A stretch of DNA of 64,000 nt from Vibrio toranzoniae (GTDB lineage: Bacteria > Pseudomonadota > Gammaproteobacteria > Enterobacterales > Vibrionaceae), in the NCBI RefSeq assembly GCF_024347655.1, contig NZ_AP025514.1:930001-994000 (forward strand), given 5' to 3'. Both the position numbers and the translations under genes were made by a program. The notes under the pieces were generated by a model, which searched no databases, was not told the DNA's origin, and saw only the letters and a list, made by a program, of their open reading frames with translations. Of the stretch, positions 31,407-39,673 are shown one piece after another (the first letter of the stretch is position 1; each line of letters begins with the position of its first letter).

Positions 31407-32411
31407 ATGAGCCTTCACCTTTCCAACGTAATTTTACATCAACTAAGCAAGAACGATCAGGAAGAGCTGATTGTTAACTATCGTGCTGAATCTCTAGAAA
31501 ACGATGCTTCATCTGAAAGCCTAGTCGCTGAACTTCATCGAGTGTTCAACTCAAAAGCAGGTAAAGGGTTTGGTTCTTTCAAATCCGACAGCGAATTCCA
31601 GCAGTCGTTGCATGAATTTCGGGCGGGAGAGCAAAGTTTCTATGATTTTTCTCAGAAAAGTGCGCTACGTCTAAAAGATGAACTTTCAAAATACCCTTTT
31701 GCTGACGAAGGTACTTTGGTGTTAGCCGAATACCAATCACTGGCAACGGACTATCTTTTTATTGGTTTGTTGCCTTCGAATCAAAGTCTGAAAGTAACGG
31801 AAGGGCTAGACATTAGCGCGACTGACTACCTTGACATTTCAAAGATGGACATCGTCGCGCGTCTCGATCTTTCTACATACGATACAGATAAAGAATCGAA
31901 CCGTTACCTCACTTATATTAAGGGGCGTGTTGGGCGAAAAGTTGCCGATTTCTTCCTCGATTTCCTTCAAGCCGAAGTGGGCTTAGATGCTAAGCAGCAA
32001 AACCAGGTACTGATGCAAGCGGTAGAAGATTTTGTTTCTGACTCTAAATTAGAGAAAGAAGAAGCGATTAGCTATAAAAAGCAGGTGGCGGATTACTGCA
32101 ATGAACAGCTAAAAGCCGGTGATGAGGTTCAAGTTCGTGAGCTGTCTGGCGAATTACCAGCAAGCACTGATGGCACTAGCTTCTTTGACTATACTAGTGA
32201 ACAAGGCTACGAGTTAGAAGATAGCTTTCCTGCAGATCGCGCAACCATGCGTAAACTAACAAAATTTGTTGGTGCGGGTGGTGGTTTGAATGTTAGTTTT
32301 GATAGTCTGCTTCTTGGTGAACGTGTTTTTTACGATCCGGAGACAGATACACTAACGATTAAAGGCACACCCCCGAACTTGCGTGATCAATTGACTCGTA
32401 ACAAGTCATAA
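31407..32411 (+). CDS. yejK: Nucleoid-associated protein NdpA (YejK)
   Basis: The 334-residue protein has full NdpA/YejK length and the family's ends (LSNVILHQLSKNDQEEL and the C-terminal GTPPNLRDQLTRNK). It binds DNA and associates with the nucleoid in E. coli. It diverges from yejL by 84 bases, as in E. coli and most Vibrio genomes. Confidence 0.95.
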   Translation: MSLHLSNVILHQLSKNDQEELIVNYRAESLENDASSESLVAELHRVFNSKAGKGFGSFKSDSEFQQSLHEFRAGEQSFYDFSQKSALRLKDELSKYPFADEGTLVLAEYQSLATDYLFIGLLPSNQSLKVTEGLDISATDYLDISKMDIVARLDLSTYDTDKESNRYLTYIKGRVGRKVADFFLDFLQAEVGLDAKQQNQVLMQAVEDFVSDSKLEKEEAISYKKQVADYCNEQLKAGDEVQVRELSGELPASTDGTSFFDYTSEQGYELEDSFPADRATMRKLTKFVGAGGGLNVSFDSLLLGERVFYDPETDTLTIKGTPPNLRDQLTRNKS

Positions 32412-32517
32412 CACCTGTTCATAGATAATAGCGGCAGCGGGATGTTGTCGCTTATTTTTCGCTTTACACTCTCTGATAACTGCAATGGTGTGAAGTCGAT
32501 ACGTACAAGGAATATTG

Positions 32518-33945
32518 ATGGAACAATCAGTGGCAACGCCCCATCGCTTTAAAAAGCCTGCAACTTTCTTGGTTGTACTTCTGACTCTATGGTTACTTCC
32601 TGCGTTGGCCATCCTTCAGCTTAGCCGTTCTTACAACCATTCCCTTGCTCAAATTGAAGAACTCGGCATTCGTGTTACTGAGTTGAGGCAGTCGCTTTAC
32701 TTCTCTGAGCCGCTTCGAGTCTCTCGTATTAATGACTTGGCCCTTGATGCACAGTTAGTGTATTCGATTCGATTGCAGATTGAATCTGATTTTCAACACA
32801 CATTCTTTCGGCCTGATGTTAATCAGCTACTTTATGTTGTGGACCAATTTCTTGAGAAGTTTGATGAATTCATCCCAATAGAAAGTCAGGTTCAAGACCT
32901 TGTCGATAACATAACGATATTACGCGCTGATACTGGCCTGTATCCTGAGCTAAAACCATTACTGAATGAACTCGGTGTGGTTGTTTTTGAAGCCATGTAT
33001 TCCGACACTCATAGTTCATCAGCGACTTATCGAGCTTTTGATTCTATTTTGGATAAGTCTTATTTGTTAGAAGATGAAGAGAAAGATGCTATCCAACAGT
33101 TACTGGCTGACGCTTCCGTATTGTTGGGTGATTATGCTCGGATAAATTTTCTGGTTGATAAAATTAAGAAAAACTCGGTTAACGAACAGATCATTAAACT
33201 CGAAGCTGAATTTAATGACCGTCAATTCAATCTATTAACTGTCATGCTAGGCTTAAGTTTAGTTGCGATAATAGCGTTGGTTTGGTGGGGAGTTAGCTCT
33301 AAACGAGTGATGCAAGAAGTAGAGCCAGAACTGGGTCAAGAGCCTGAAGTGAAGTCTAGTGAGGACAATGTCCCCCCGTTTTCTAGTGCAGAAGATAGAT
33401 CGTTTGAAGAACATAATGACAATGTAATGTCCTCGGCTATCAAGCCGTCTGAAAATGATTATTACCTTGCGGAAAGGGACTCACGGGACCAAAACTTCGA
33501 TCTTCAGCCTCCACAGCAGTCTGGATCTGCAAGACAACAATCTATTCAGCACAACACAGAAGAGGCCCCAATGTCTGAGGGATACATTGCCAGCGTGACG
33601 GATTCAAAGCCTGAGATTAATATCGAAGAGATGTTAGACACGCTCGATGGTGATGTTGAGTCCGTAGAATTGTTGCTTGGTGTCTTTGTACAAGATCATG
33701 CTGACGATTTCGCTAAGTTCCAATCTTTACTCACTCAAGATAAACCTGCTGCTGCTCGTGTTGTACATAGCCTAAAAGGTGTTGCTGGTAGCATTAAAGC
33801 GTCCCGATTAGCGATCATTGCCGCAAGTATTGAAATGACAATGAAGCAATCTAGACCTATCAGTGAACATGATTTAGAAGAGTTAGAGAAGGCGATTGAA
33901 GCCTCTGTTAGTTCTGCTCTCGAATATTTAGATAGCTTGCATTAA
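32518..33945 (+). CDS. Membrane-anchored orphan HPt domain protein
   Basis: The ATG at 32518 after AAGGA gives 475 residues; a TTG three bases upstream is less likely. A membrane helix at about 17-35, a periplasmic helical region to about 238, and a second helix at 240-259 are followed by an acidic, Gln/Ser-rich linker and a histidine phosphotransfer domain from about 369. The motif RVVHSLKGVAGS carries the phosphoacceptor His417. There is no kinase, ATPase or receiver domain and none next to it, so it must relay phosphate with partners elsewhere. The function is unknown. Confidence 0.85.
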   Translation: MEQSVATPHRFKKPATFLVVLLTLWLLPALAILQLSRSYNHSLAQIEELGIRVTELRQSLYFSEPLRVSRINDLALDAQLVYSIRLQIESDFQHTFFRPDVNQLLYVVDQFLEKFDEFIPIESQVQDLVDNITILRADTGLYPELKPLLNELGVVVFEAMYSDTHSSSATYRAFDSILDKSYLLEDEEKDAIQQLLADASVLLGDYARINFLVDKIKKNSVNEQIIKLEAEFNDRQFNLLTVMLGLSLVAIIALVWWGVSSKRVMQEVEPELGQEPEVKSSEDNVPPFSSAEDRSFEEHNDNVMSSAIKPSENDYYLAERDSRDQNFDLQPPQQSGSARQQSIQHNTEEAPMSEGYIASVTDSKPEINIEEMLDTLDGDVESVELLLGVFVQDHADDFAKFQSLLTQDKPAAARVVHSLKGVAGSIKASRLAIIAASIEMTMKQSRPISEHDLEELEKAIEASVSSALEYLDSLH

Positions 33946-33962
33946 TCGTTCAAAAGTTGGAC

Positions 33963-34169
33963 ATGTTAAGTGAAGAGCGAGTAGCGTTGGAACAATACGG
34001 TCACGAGTTACTTTGTCGCGTTTCTTAAGAGGTCGTTGTACTGGCGATAGAATAACTCACGGAATTCATCAAGAGTGTGATTATCTACTTCATCCTATTT
34101 ATCTTTGTGGTGTTCTTTGCACCATTCGGTACTGGTTATTGGTTGGGTAAACGAACGGCCAACAAATAA
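33963..34169 (+). pseudogene. Possible decayed small membrane protein gene
   Basis: An ATG-led frame of 69 codons is interrupted by two in-frame TAA codons (codons 22 and 31). Before the first stop it reads MLSEERVALEQYGHELLCRV; after the second it contains a strong membrane segment (VIIYFILFIFVVFFAPFGTGYW) cut here in description and a basic tail GKRTANK ending at a normal stop before a terminator. Either it is a broken gene, or only the last part is translated from GTG at 34077. No family is recognised. Confidence 0.4.
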
Positions 34170-34186
34170 GTAAATCAGCAGATAAG

Positions 34187-34215
34187 AAAAGAGCGCTCTA
34201 GAGCGCTCTTTTTGC
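34187..34215 (+). terminator. Terminator downstream of the HPt gene region
   Basis: AGAGCGCTCTAGAGCGCTCT is a palindromic stem with T residues following on the plus strand and A residues on the other side; it serves the two convergent units at this position. Confidence 0.88.
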
Positions 34216-34261
34216 ATTTATACCATTAACGTTTTGTTTTTACGTTCTGAACGATGAAGCA

Positions 34262-35698
34262 CTAGGCTTGTTGCTTAGTCAGCTCAGATGTTTCTTCAGT
34301 GTCAAGTGCTGGCGCTGTAGGTTCACACTTATCAACGAACCAGCCCATGTAAGACGTTACGATCGTTACGATGATACAGATAAAGCTTAGCCACATGAAC
34401 GGTGCGTAAGACAGCGTCGCAACGCCAAGAATACTCGCCATGTAAATGCCGTTATCACTCCACGGAACCATGCCTGACGTTAACGTGCCACCAAACTCAG
34501 CGTTACGAGAAAGATTCTTACGTTTGTAGCCTAAACGGTCGTAGTTTTTCGCACAGATTTTTGGCGTAAGGATAAGTGATACATACATAGCCGAACCGAA
34601 TACGTTACCCATGAAAGCCGTACCAATGGTGCTAGTTGCTAGTGAACCTGCACTGTTTACACGGCGCTCGAACACTTTAGCGATCGTCTCTAGTACGCCT
34701 ACTTTATCCAGCAAGCCACCAAAACCTAGACCAAATACGATAACCGCAACCGAACCAAGCATTGAAGACATACCACCACGATTAAGTATCGAGTCAATGA
34801 ACTCTACACCAGATGAGATAGAGAATGGTGCCCAAGCTGTATTAAATGCCGTCAGGAAGTCTATCTCTTGGATCATCACGGCCCAGATAATACCTAGTAG
34901 AGAACCGAAGCTGATCACTGGGAATGAAGGCATGCGGAATGCCAGCAGGCCAAGCACGATCAGTACTGGAACGAATGAGTAAGGCGTGATGTAGAACTGT
35001 ACTTCCATTGCTTTAATCACAGAATCTACTTGGCTCATGTCAACGTTGCCCGCGTAGTGGAAGCCAAATGCGGTAAACATGATGCCTGTAATTACGTAGC
35101 TGATTAATGCGACAGGCAACATGCCTTTAATGTGTTCGACCACTTCGACACCAGACATAGATGAAGCAAGGATCACTGAATCAGAAAGAGGTGACATCTT
35201 GTCGCCGAAGTAACAGCCCGAAAGTACAGCGCCTGCGGTGATTGGTGCTGGAACACCTAGGCCTTGTCCAATACCCATCATTGCAATGCCGGCTGTACCC
35301 GCTGCGCCCCAAGAAGTGCCAGTAGCCAATGCGGTTAGAGAGCAGATGATCATGGTCGCCAAAAGGAAGATAGAAGGATGAATAGCTTTCAGACCATAAT
35401 AGATGATAGTAGGTACGATCCCGCCCGAGATCCAGGTACCAACAAGAGCGCCCACAGCTAAAAGTATCAAAACTGCGCCTAAACCATTGGATATACCTTT
35501 GAGTGCTGCTTTTTCTAAATCTTTGTATTGGTGGCCAAGACGAATACCAAGAACCATGATAATGAACCAACCAATATACAAGGCAAGTTGAATAGGAAGG
35601 TCAAGCTTTGCTGTAAAGGAAAAAGCAAGGGATAGGAATAATCCTAACGCGATGAATACCTGCAATAAGTTCGGTAGGCGGGTTTTACTCTGCTTCAT
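34262..35698 (-). CDS. nhaC: Na+/H+ antiporter NhaC
   Basis: The 478-residue protein has about twelve membrane segments and the NhaC motifs ALATGTSWGAAGTAGIA, GCYFGDKMSPLSDSVILAS and NAEFGGTLTSGMVPWSDNG. NhaC exports sodium for protons across the inner membrane. Some NhaC relatives in Vibrio and Haemophilus are proposed lysine transporters under lysine riboswitches; I found no such element upstream here, so I keep the antiporter call. It diverges from asd by a 509-base gap. Confidence 0.88.
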   Translation of the reverse strand: MKQSKTRLPNLLQVFIALGLFLSLAFSFTAKLDLPIQLALYIGWFIIMVLGIRLGHQYKDLEKAALKGISNGLGAVLILLAVGALVGTWISGGIVPTIIYYGLKAIHPSIFLLATMIICSLTALATGTSWGAAGTAGIAMMGIGQGLGVPAPITAGAVLSGCYFGDKMSPLSDSVILASSMSGVEVVEHIKGMLPVALISYVITGIMFTAFGFHYAGNVDMSQVDSVIKAMEVQFYITPYSFVPVLIVLGLLAFRMPSFPVISFGSLLGIIWAVMIQEIDFLTAFNTAWAPFSISSGVEFIDSILNRGGMSSMLGSVAVIVFGLGFGGLLDKVGVLETIAKVFERRVNSAGSLATSTIGTAFMGNVFGSAMYVSLILTPKICAKNYDRLGYKRKNLSRNAEFGGTLTSGMVPWSDNGIYMASILGVATLSYAPFMWLSFICIIVTIVTSYMGWFVDKCEPTAPALDTEETSELTKQQA

Positions 35699-36207
35699 AA
35701 AAGCCTCTTGTGATTTCGAGCATTTATAGTGCTTCGTTATAGTGTATTTTACGAAGTGGACACTACAGTAATTAGTTTATTATATCGAAAAAATACCTCT
35801 AAGTTGTGATATTTGACTGTTAAGTGAATTAAATTTGGTTGCATAATCTGAAAAAGTGTTAAATTCATGATTATCATATGTTGATATTTATTGTTTGTTG
35901 TTTTTATTTTGTGAAGTATTATGCTGCTTAACCTTTCTTAAGTAGTGGTTATTGCTATTGTAGGGCGAGAGGGCCGTTTGAAAATTGAACGTTTTATCGA
36001 GGTAAACGTTTGAATTCAATAAATAGTGAGTGTTTTGTCAGTGATAAAGGAATGGAATGCTTAACTGAGATAACTGCACTATTCATCGTGTTCACTTAAA
36101 ATAAACGAAAAAGTTACACTTTTTTACAAAAAGCACTTGAGTTCTGTTTCTGAAAAACTTATAGATGGGGGGTAATAATTTTTTAATTTATACATGGAGA
36201 GTGAGAG
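35699..36207. other. Divergent intergenic region nhaC/asd
   Basis: This 509-base AT-rich stretch holds both promoters. The only clear structure is an inverted repeat AACGTTT/AAACGTT (35988-35994 and 36004-36010), 200 bases before asd, of unknown role. No lysine riboswitch consensus is visible on either strand. GGAG precedes the asd start. Confidence 0.4.
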
Positions 36208-37326
36208 ATGAGAGTAGGTCTAGTTGGTTGGCGTGGTATGGTTGGTTCTGTACTAATGCAACGTATGGTTGAAGAGAAAGACTTCGACCTAATTGAGCCT
36301 GTTTATTACAGCACATCTCAGATTGGTATTCCTGCTCCTGTTTTAGGTGGTAAAGATGCGGGTCTACTTCAAGATGCTTTTGACATTGATAGCTTAAAAC
36401 AACTTGATGCAGTGATTACTTGTCAAGGTGGCGATTATACATCAAAGGTATACCCAGCACTGCGCCAAGCAGGTTGGAAAGGTTACTGGATCGATGCGGC
36501 TTCTACCTTGAGAATGGACACCGATTCAATCATAGCTCTTGATCCTGTTAACTTGGCTCAAATACAGCAAGGTATCCATGACGGTACAAACACTTTCGTT
36601 GGTGGTAATTGTACTGTGAGCTTAATGCTTATGGCGCTAGGCGGCCTATATGAGAAAGGCATGGTCGAGTGGATGAGTGCTATGACTTATCAAGCGGCAT
36701 CAGGTTCTGGCGCTAAGAACATGCGTGAGCTTATCTCGCAAATGGGCGTAATCAACGACAGTGTAAGTTCTGAGTTAGCTAACCCTTCAAGTTCTATTCT
36801 TGATATTGATAAGAAGGTTGCCGATACGATTCGTTCATCTTCCTTCCCAACCGATCAATTTGGTGCTCCTCTTGCGGGCTCACTGATTCCTTGGATCGAT
36901 GTAAAACGTGAGAACGGGCAAAGTAAAGAAGAGTGGAAAGCGGGCGCAGAAGCGAACAAGATTCTTGGCCTAGATGGCCAGCCAGTTCCCATCGATGGTA
37001 CGTGTGTTCGAATCGGTGCAATGCGTTGTCACGCTCAAGCATTGACGATCAAGCTTAAGCAAGACGTTCCAATGGACGAAATCGAAGAGATCATTGCGAC
37101 TCACAATGATTGGGTGAAAGTGATACCTAATGATCGTGATATCACAGCGCAAGAGCTGACGCCTGCTAAAGTAACAGGGACAATGTCGGTACCTGTTGGC
37201 CGTCTGCGTAAGATGTCTATGGGGAACGATTTCTTGAACGCGTTCACTGTGGGTGACCAATTACTTTGGGGTGCAGCAGAACCACTACGTCGTACCTTAC
37301 GTATTATCTTGGCTGAGAAAGCATAA
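36208..37326 (+). CDS. asd: Aspartate-semialdehyde dehydrogenase
   Basis: The 372-residue protein begins [20 protein letters not shown] with the NADP-binding GxxGxxG motif and carries the active-site Cys135 in [10 protein letters not shown], exactly the E. coli position. It makes aspartate-4-semialdehyde for lysine, threonine, methionine and diaminopimelate. Full length and close to the enterobacterial form; a single-gene unit. Confidence 0.97.
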   Translation: MRVGLVGWRGMVGSVLMQRMVEEKDFDLIEPVYYSTSQIGIPAPVLGGKDAGLLQDAFDIDSLKQLDAVITCQGGDYTSKVYPALRQAGWKGYWIDAASTLRMDTDSIIALDPVNLAQIQQGIHDGTNTFVGGNCTVSLMLMALGGLYEKGMVEWMSAMTYQAASGSGAKNMRELISQMGVINDSVSSELANPSSSILDIDKKVADTIRSSSFPTDQFGAPLAGSLIPWIDVKRENGQSKEEWKAGAEANKILGLDGQPVPIDGTCVRIGAMRCHAQALTIKLKQDVPMDEIEEIIATHNDWVKVIPNDRDITAQELTPAKVTGTMSVPVGRLRKMSMGNDFLNAFTVGDQLLWGAAEPLRRTLRIILAEKA

Positions 37327-37357
37327 CTGACTGATTTACTGAAAATAGTGAGTGAAG

Positions 37358-37381
37358 AAGCGCCTTAGGGCGCTTTTTTTT
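37358..37381 (+). terminator. Terminator after asd
   Basis: AAGCGCC and GGCGCTT form the stem, followed by seven further T residues. Confidence 0.9.
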
Positions 37382-37405
37382 GTTTTTAATGACAAGGATT
37401 TATGT

Positions 37406-38251
37406 TCACTCTTGTTCTTTAACAACGACTCGCTTATCTGGGTCAGCCAATTCACTTGCACAGTGTTTGCAATACATTGCATCAGAATCATGGCCTGAAC
37501 GGTTGCAGTTAGGGCACTTAACCAACTCTTTGTGAGAATTCATTTCATTGCTCAATTCTGCTGTGATAATTCCAGTAGGAACGGCAAGGATAGAATAGCC
37601 TAGTAGCATGGTTAGAGAAGCAATGGCTTTACCAAAAGCGGTTTGTGGTGTGATGTCGCCGTAGCCAACGGTGGTAATAGTAACAATGGCCCAATATATG
37701 CTCTGAGGTATGCTGGTGAAGCCATTTTCTGGCCCTTCAATAATAAAAATCAAAGCGCCGAATATCGTAACAAGAATACCGACGGTACTGAAGAAGATGA
37801 ATATTTTCCTTCTTGCCATCAACAGTGAGCGCAGAAGGATATTAGAGTCCTGTAAGTAGCGAATCAATTTAAGAATTCTAAATATACGCATGACACGCAA
37901 TAACCTAATAACGCTCATGAACGATGCGCCGGGGAAAAAGATAGCAATGTAAGTTGGAAGAATTGCTAATAGGTCAACCACACCGAAGAAGCTAGTGGCG
38001 TAAGATTTTGGGTTAGGTGAGCAATAGAGCCTTAACAGGTATTCCAATGTGAATAGTGCCGTGAAGCTGTACTCGATGTAGCGTAACTGTTGTGACCATT
38101 CGGTCGCCACACTAGGAATTGACTCTAAAATCAGGACGATAAGTGAGGCCACAATCGCGATGATAAGTGAGATATCAAACGCACGTCCAGCAGGTGTGTG
38201 GGTACCAAAGATAATGACGTATAAATGATGCTTTATAGGCTGGCGTGACAT
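37406..38251 (-). CDS. Voltage-gated potassium channel family protein
   Basis: The 281-residue protein has six membrane segments, an arginine-rich S4 (VIRLLRVMRIFRILKLIRY), and the potassium filter TVGYGD in the pore loop. The C-terminus has a zinc-ribbon-like CPNCNRSG...CKHC, unusual next to a channel. Members of the Kch/KvAP type carry potassium currents in the inner membrane; the physiological role in this organism is unknown. It is convergent with asd. Confidence 0.92.
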   Translation of the reverse strand: MSRQPIKHHLYVIIFGTHTPAGRAFDISLIIAIVASLIVLILESIPSVATEWSQQLRYIEYSFTALFTLEYLLRLYCSPNPKSYATSFFGVVDLLAILPTYIAIFFPGASFMSVIRLLRVMRIFRILKLIRYLQDSNILLRSLLMARRKIFIFFSTVGILVTIFGALIFIIEGPENGFTSIPQSIYWAIVTITTVGYGDITPQTAFGKAIASLTMLLGYSILAVPTGIITAELSNEMNSHKELVKCPNCNRSGHDSDAMYCKHCASELADPDKRVVVKEQE

Positions 38252-38396
38252 AAGGTGAAGTTCATCTTTTGTTAAAGTTGTTAATAACCATTATACAAGC
38301 TTCATAATAACGAGGCGAGTGAAAGTCCAATCGCTTTACCCACCTCATTGATATTACATAGCTGATTACCACTAATTAGATGACCCAAGCTAAACG

Positions 38397-39035
38397 TTAC
38401 GCTAACCCTGGAAATAGGTTACGTAAGCCGTTGGCGATGAATTCGATACCTAATGCACCAAGAATCAACCCCATGATACGTGTAATAACGTTGATACCCG
38501 TTTGACCTAGGAAGCGAACGATAACCGGAGCTGAACGGAACAAAAGCCAAGAGCAGGTTGTGAAAGCAATAATGCTAATGCCGATGCCTACCGTATCAAT
38601 AGCAGCGGGGTAGCGGGAACCGTAAACAATCGTAGAACTGATTGCACCCGGGCCAGCCATTAGAGGCATTGCCAATGGAACAACACCGATTTGCTCTTTA
38701 CTGATGTATTCCGATTTCTCTTGTTTGTTCTGCTTATCTTCACCGAGTTTACCGCTCATCATCGAAAATGCGATGCTTAGTAATAGCAGGCCACCTGCAA
38801 CGCGGAATGAATCCAGTGAGATGCTAAACATATCTAGGAGTAATTGTCCTGCAATCAGCGATACAATCAAGATAACGGCAACAGCAATATTGGCTTGCAA
38901 GGCTGTCTTGTTCCTCTCTTCTGGCGGCATATGGGCAGTAAGAGAAACAAAAACAGGCATGATGCCGATTGGGTTTACGGCAGCAACAAGCCCAAGGAAG
39001 AATTGCATAAAGATTGCGAGTTCTAAGCCTTGCAT
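38397..39035 (-). CDS. MarC family inner-membrane protein (YchE-like)
   Basis: The 212-residue protein has six membrane segments and the MarC signatures AAVNPIGIMPVFVSLT and PLAMPLMAGPGAISSTIV. MarC proteins have no established function; they are not multidrug pumps as once thought. Next to adhE and divergent from it, as E. coli ychE is next to adhE. Confidence 0.9.
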   Translation of the reverse strand: MQGLELAIFMQFFLGLVAAVNPIGIMPVFVSLTAHMPPEERNKTALQANIAVAVILIVSLIAGQLLLDMFSISLDSFRVAGGLLLLSIAFSMMSGKLGEDKQNKQEKSEYISKEQIGVVPLAMPLMAGPGAISSTIVYGSRYPAAIDTVGIGISIIAFTTCSWLLFRSAPVIVRFLGQTGINVITRIMGLILGALGIEFIANGLRNLFPGLA

Positions 39036-39673
39036 GAGAGCGATCTCCAGTTAGCGTACTTAATGTGGAAGGTTTGATCTGTGAATATTCTGAGCGCGTA
39101 ATGTAAGGGACAATTTTAATTTGTACGAATGAAAAAAACTAACTTGAAATAGGTGATTGTTTTTAGAAAAACTAATTGAATCTCACTTTTGTATTAGTCT
39201 TGTTTCAAGTTAGTCGTTAGTGTTTCATTTTGTAACTTCTTGTTGGGTAACTGTTAGCTGTCGCACGAAATTAATAAAAGTTATGTCAGAAGCTAGCCCG
39301 TGCAATAGTATGGATATACCCTCAGTAGCACGAATATAGCTGTATACATGTAATTTAAAGGACTAAAAATGAAATTTTTTTACAGTTTATGACGCTATGT
39401 GGAAAAAACTTGTCTGTTTGATTGTTTTTTGTACGCGCGATAAGTGTGATTTTAATCTATATAAATCATGCTCTTAAGTTAAAGTTTGTGATTGTCTTAC
39501 TACTTTCTGGTTAATTATTTTTGGGTAACTGATCTGGGTCAATTTTTTTCACACAATGAAATAATATACTCAGTCCTGAAAGCAATTTACTAAGAACGTT
39601 GTCGATTAAAGTTAAAGACAAGCAGCGAATTTAATAAAAAGTTTTTAATATTTATTATTTTAGGAGATCCACC
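39036..39673 (+). other. Long leader and promoter region of adhE
   Basis: The 638-base gap is AT-rich and should contain the adhE promoter and a long untranslated leader, as E. coli adhE has. A tiny frame at 39369-39392 (peptide MKFFYSL) follows AAAGGA with ideal spacing, a leader-peptide candidate. AGGAG precedes the adhE ATG. No firm site for Rex, Cra or Fnr was recognised. Confidence 0.4.

Noticed and set aside
35869..35889. Fur box upstream of nhaC
   Set aside because: Only one half of the consensus (ATTATCA) is present; the other half has several mismatches.
35699..36207. Lysine riboswitch upstream of nhaC or asd
   Set aside because: I looked for the conserved purine-rich core and paired arms on both strands and did not find them.
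39397..39477. A 26-codon frame in the adhE leader
   Set aside because: No ribosome site precedes it, and its peptide has no recognisable character beyond a short hydrophobic stretch.
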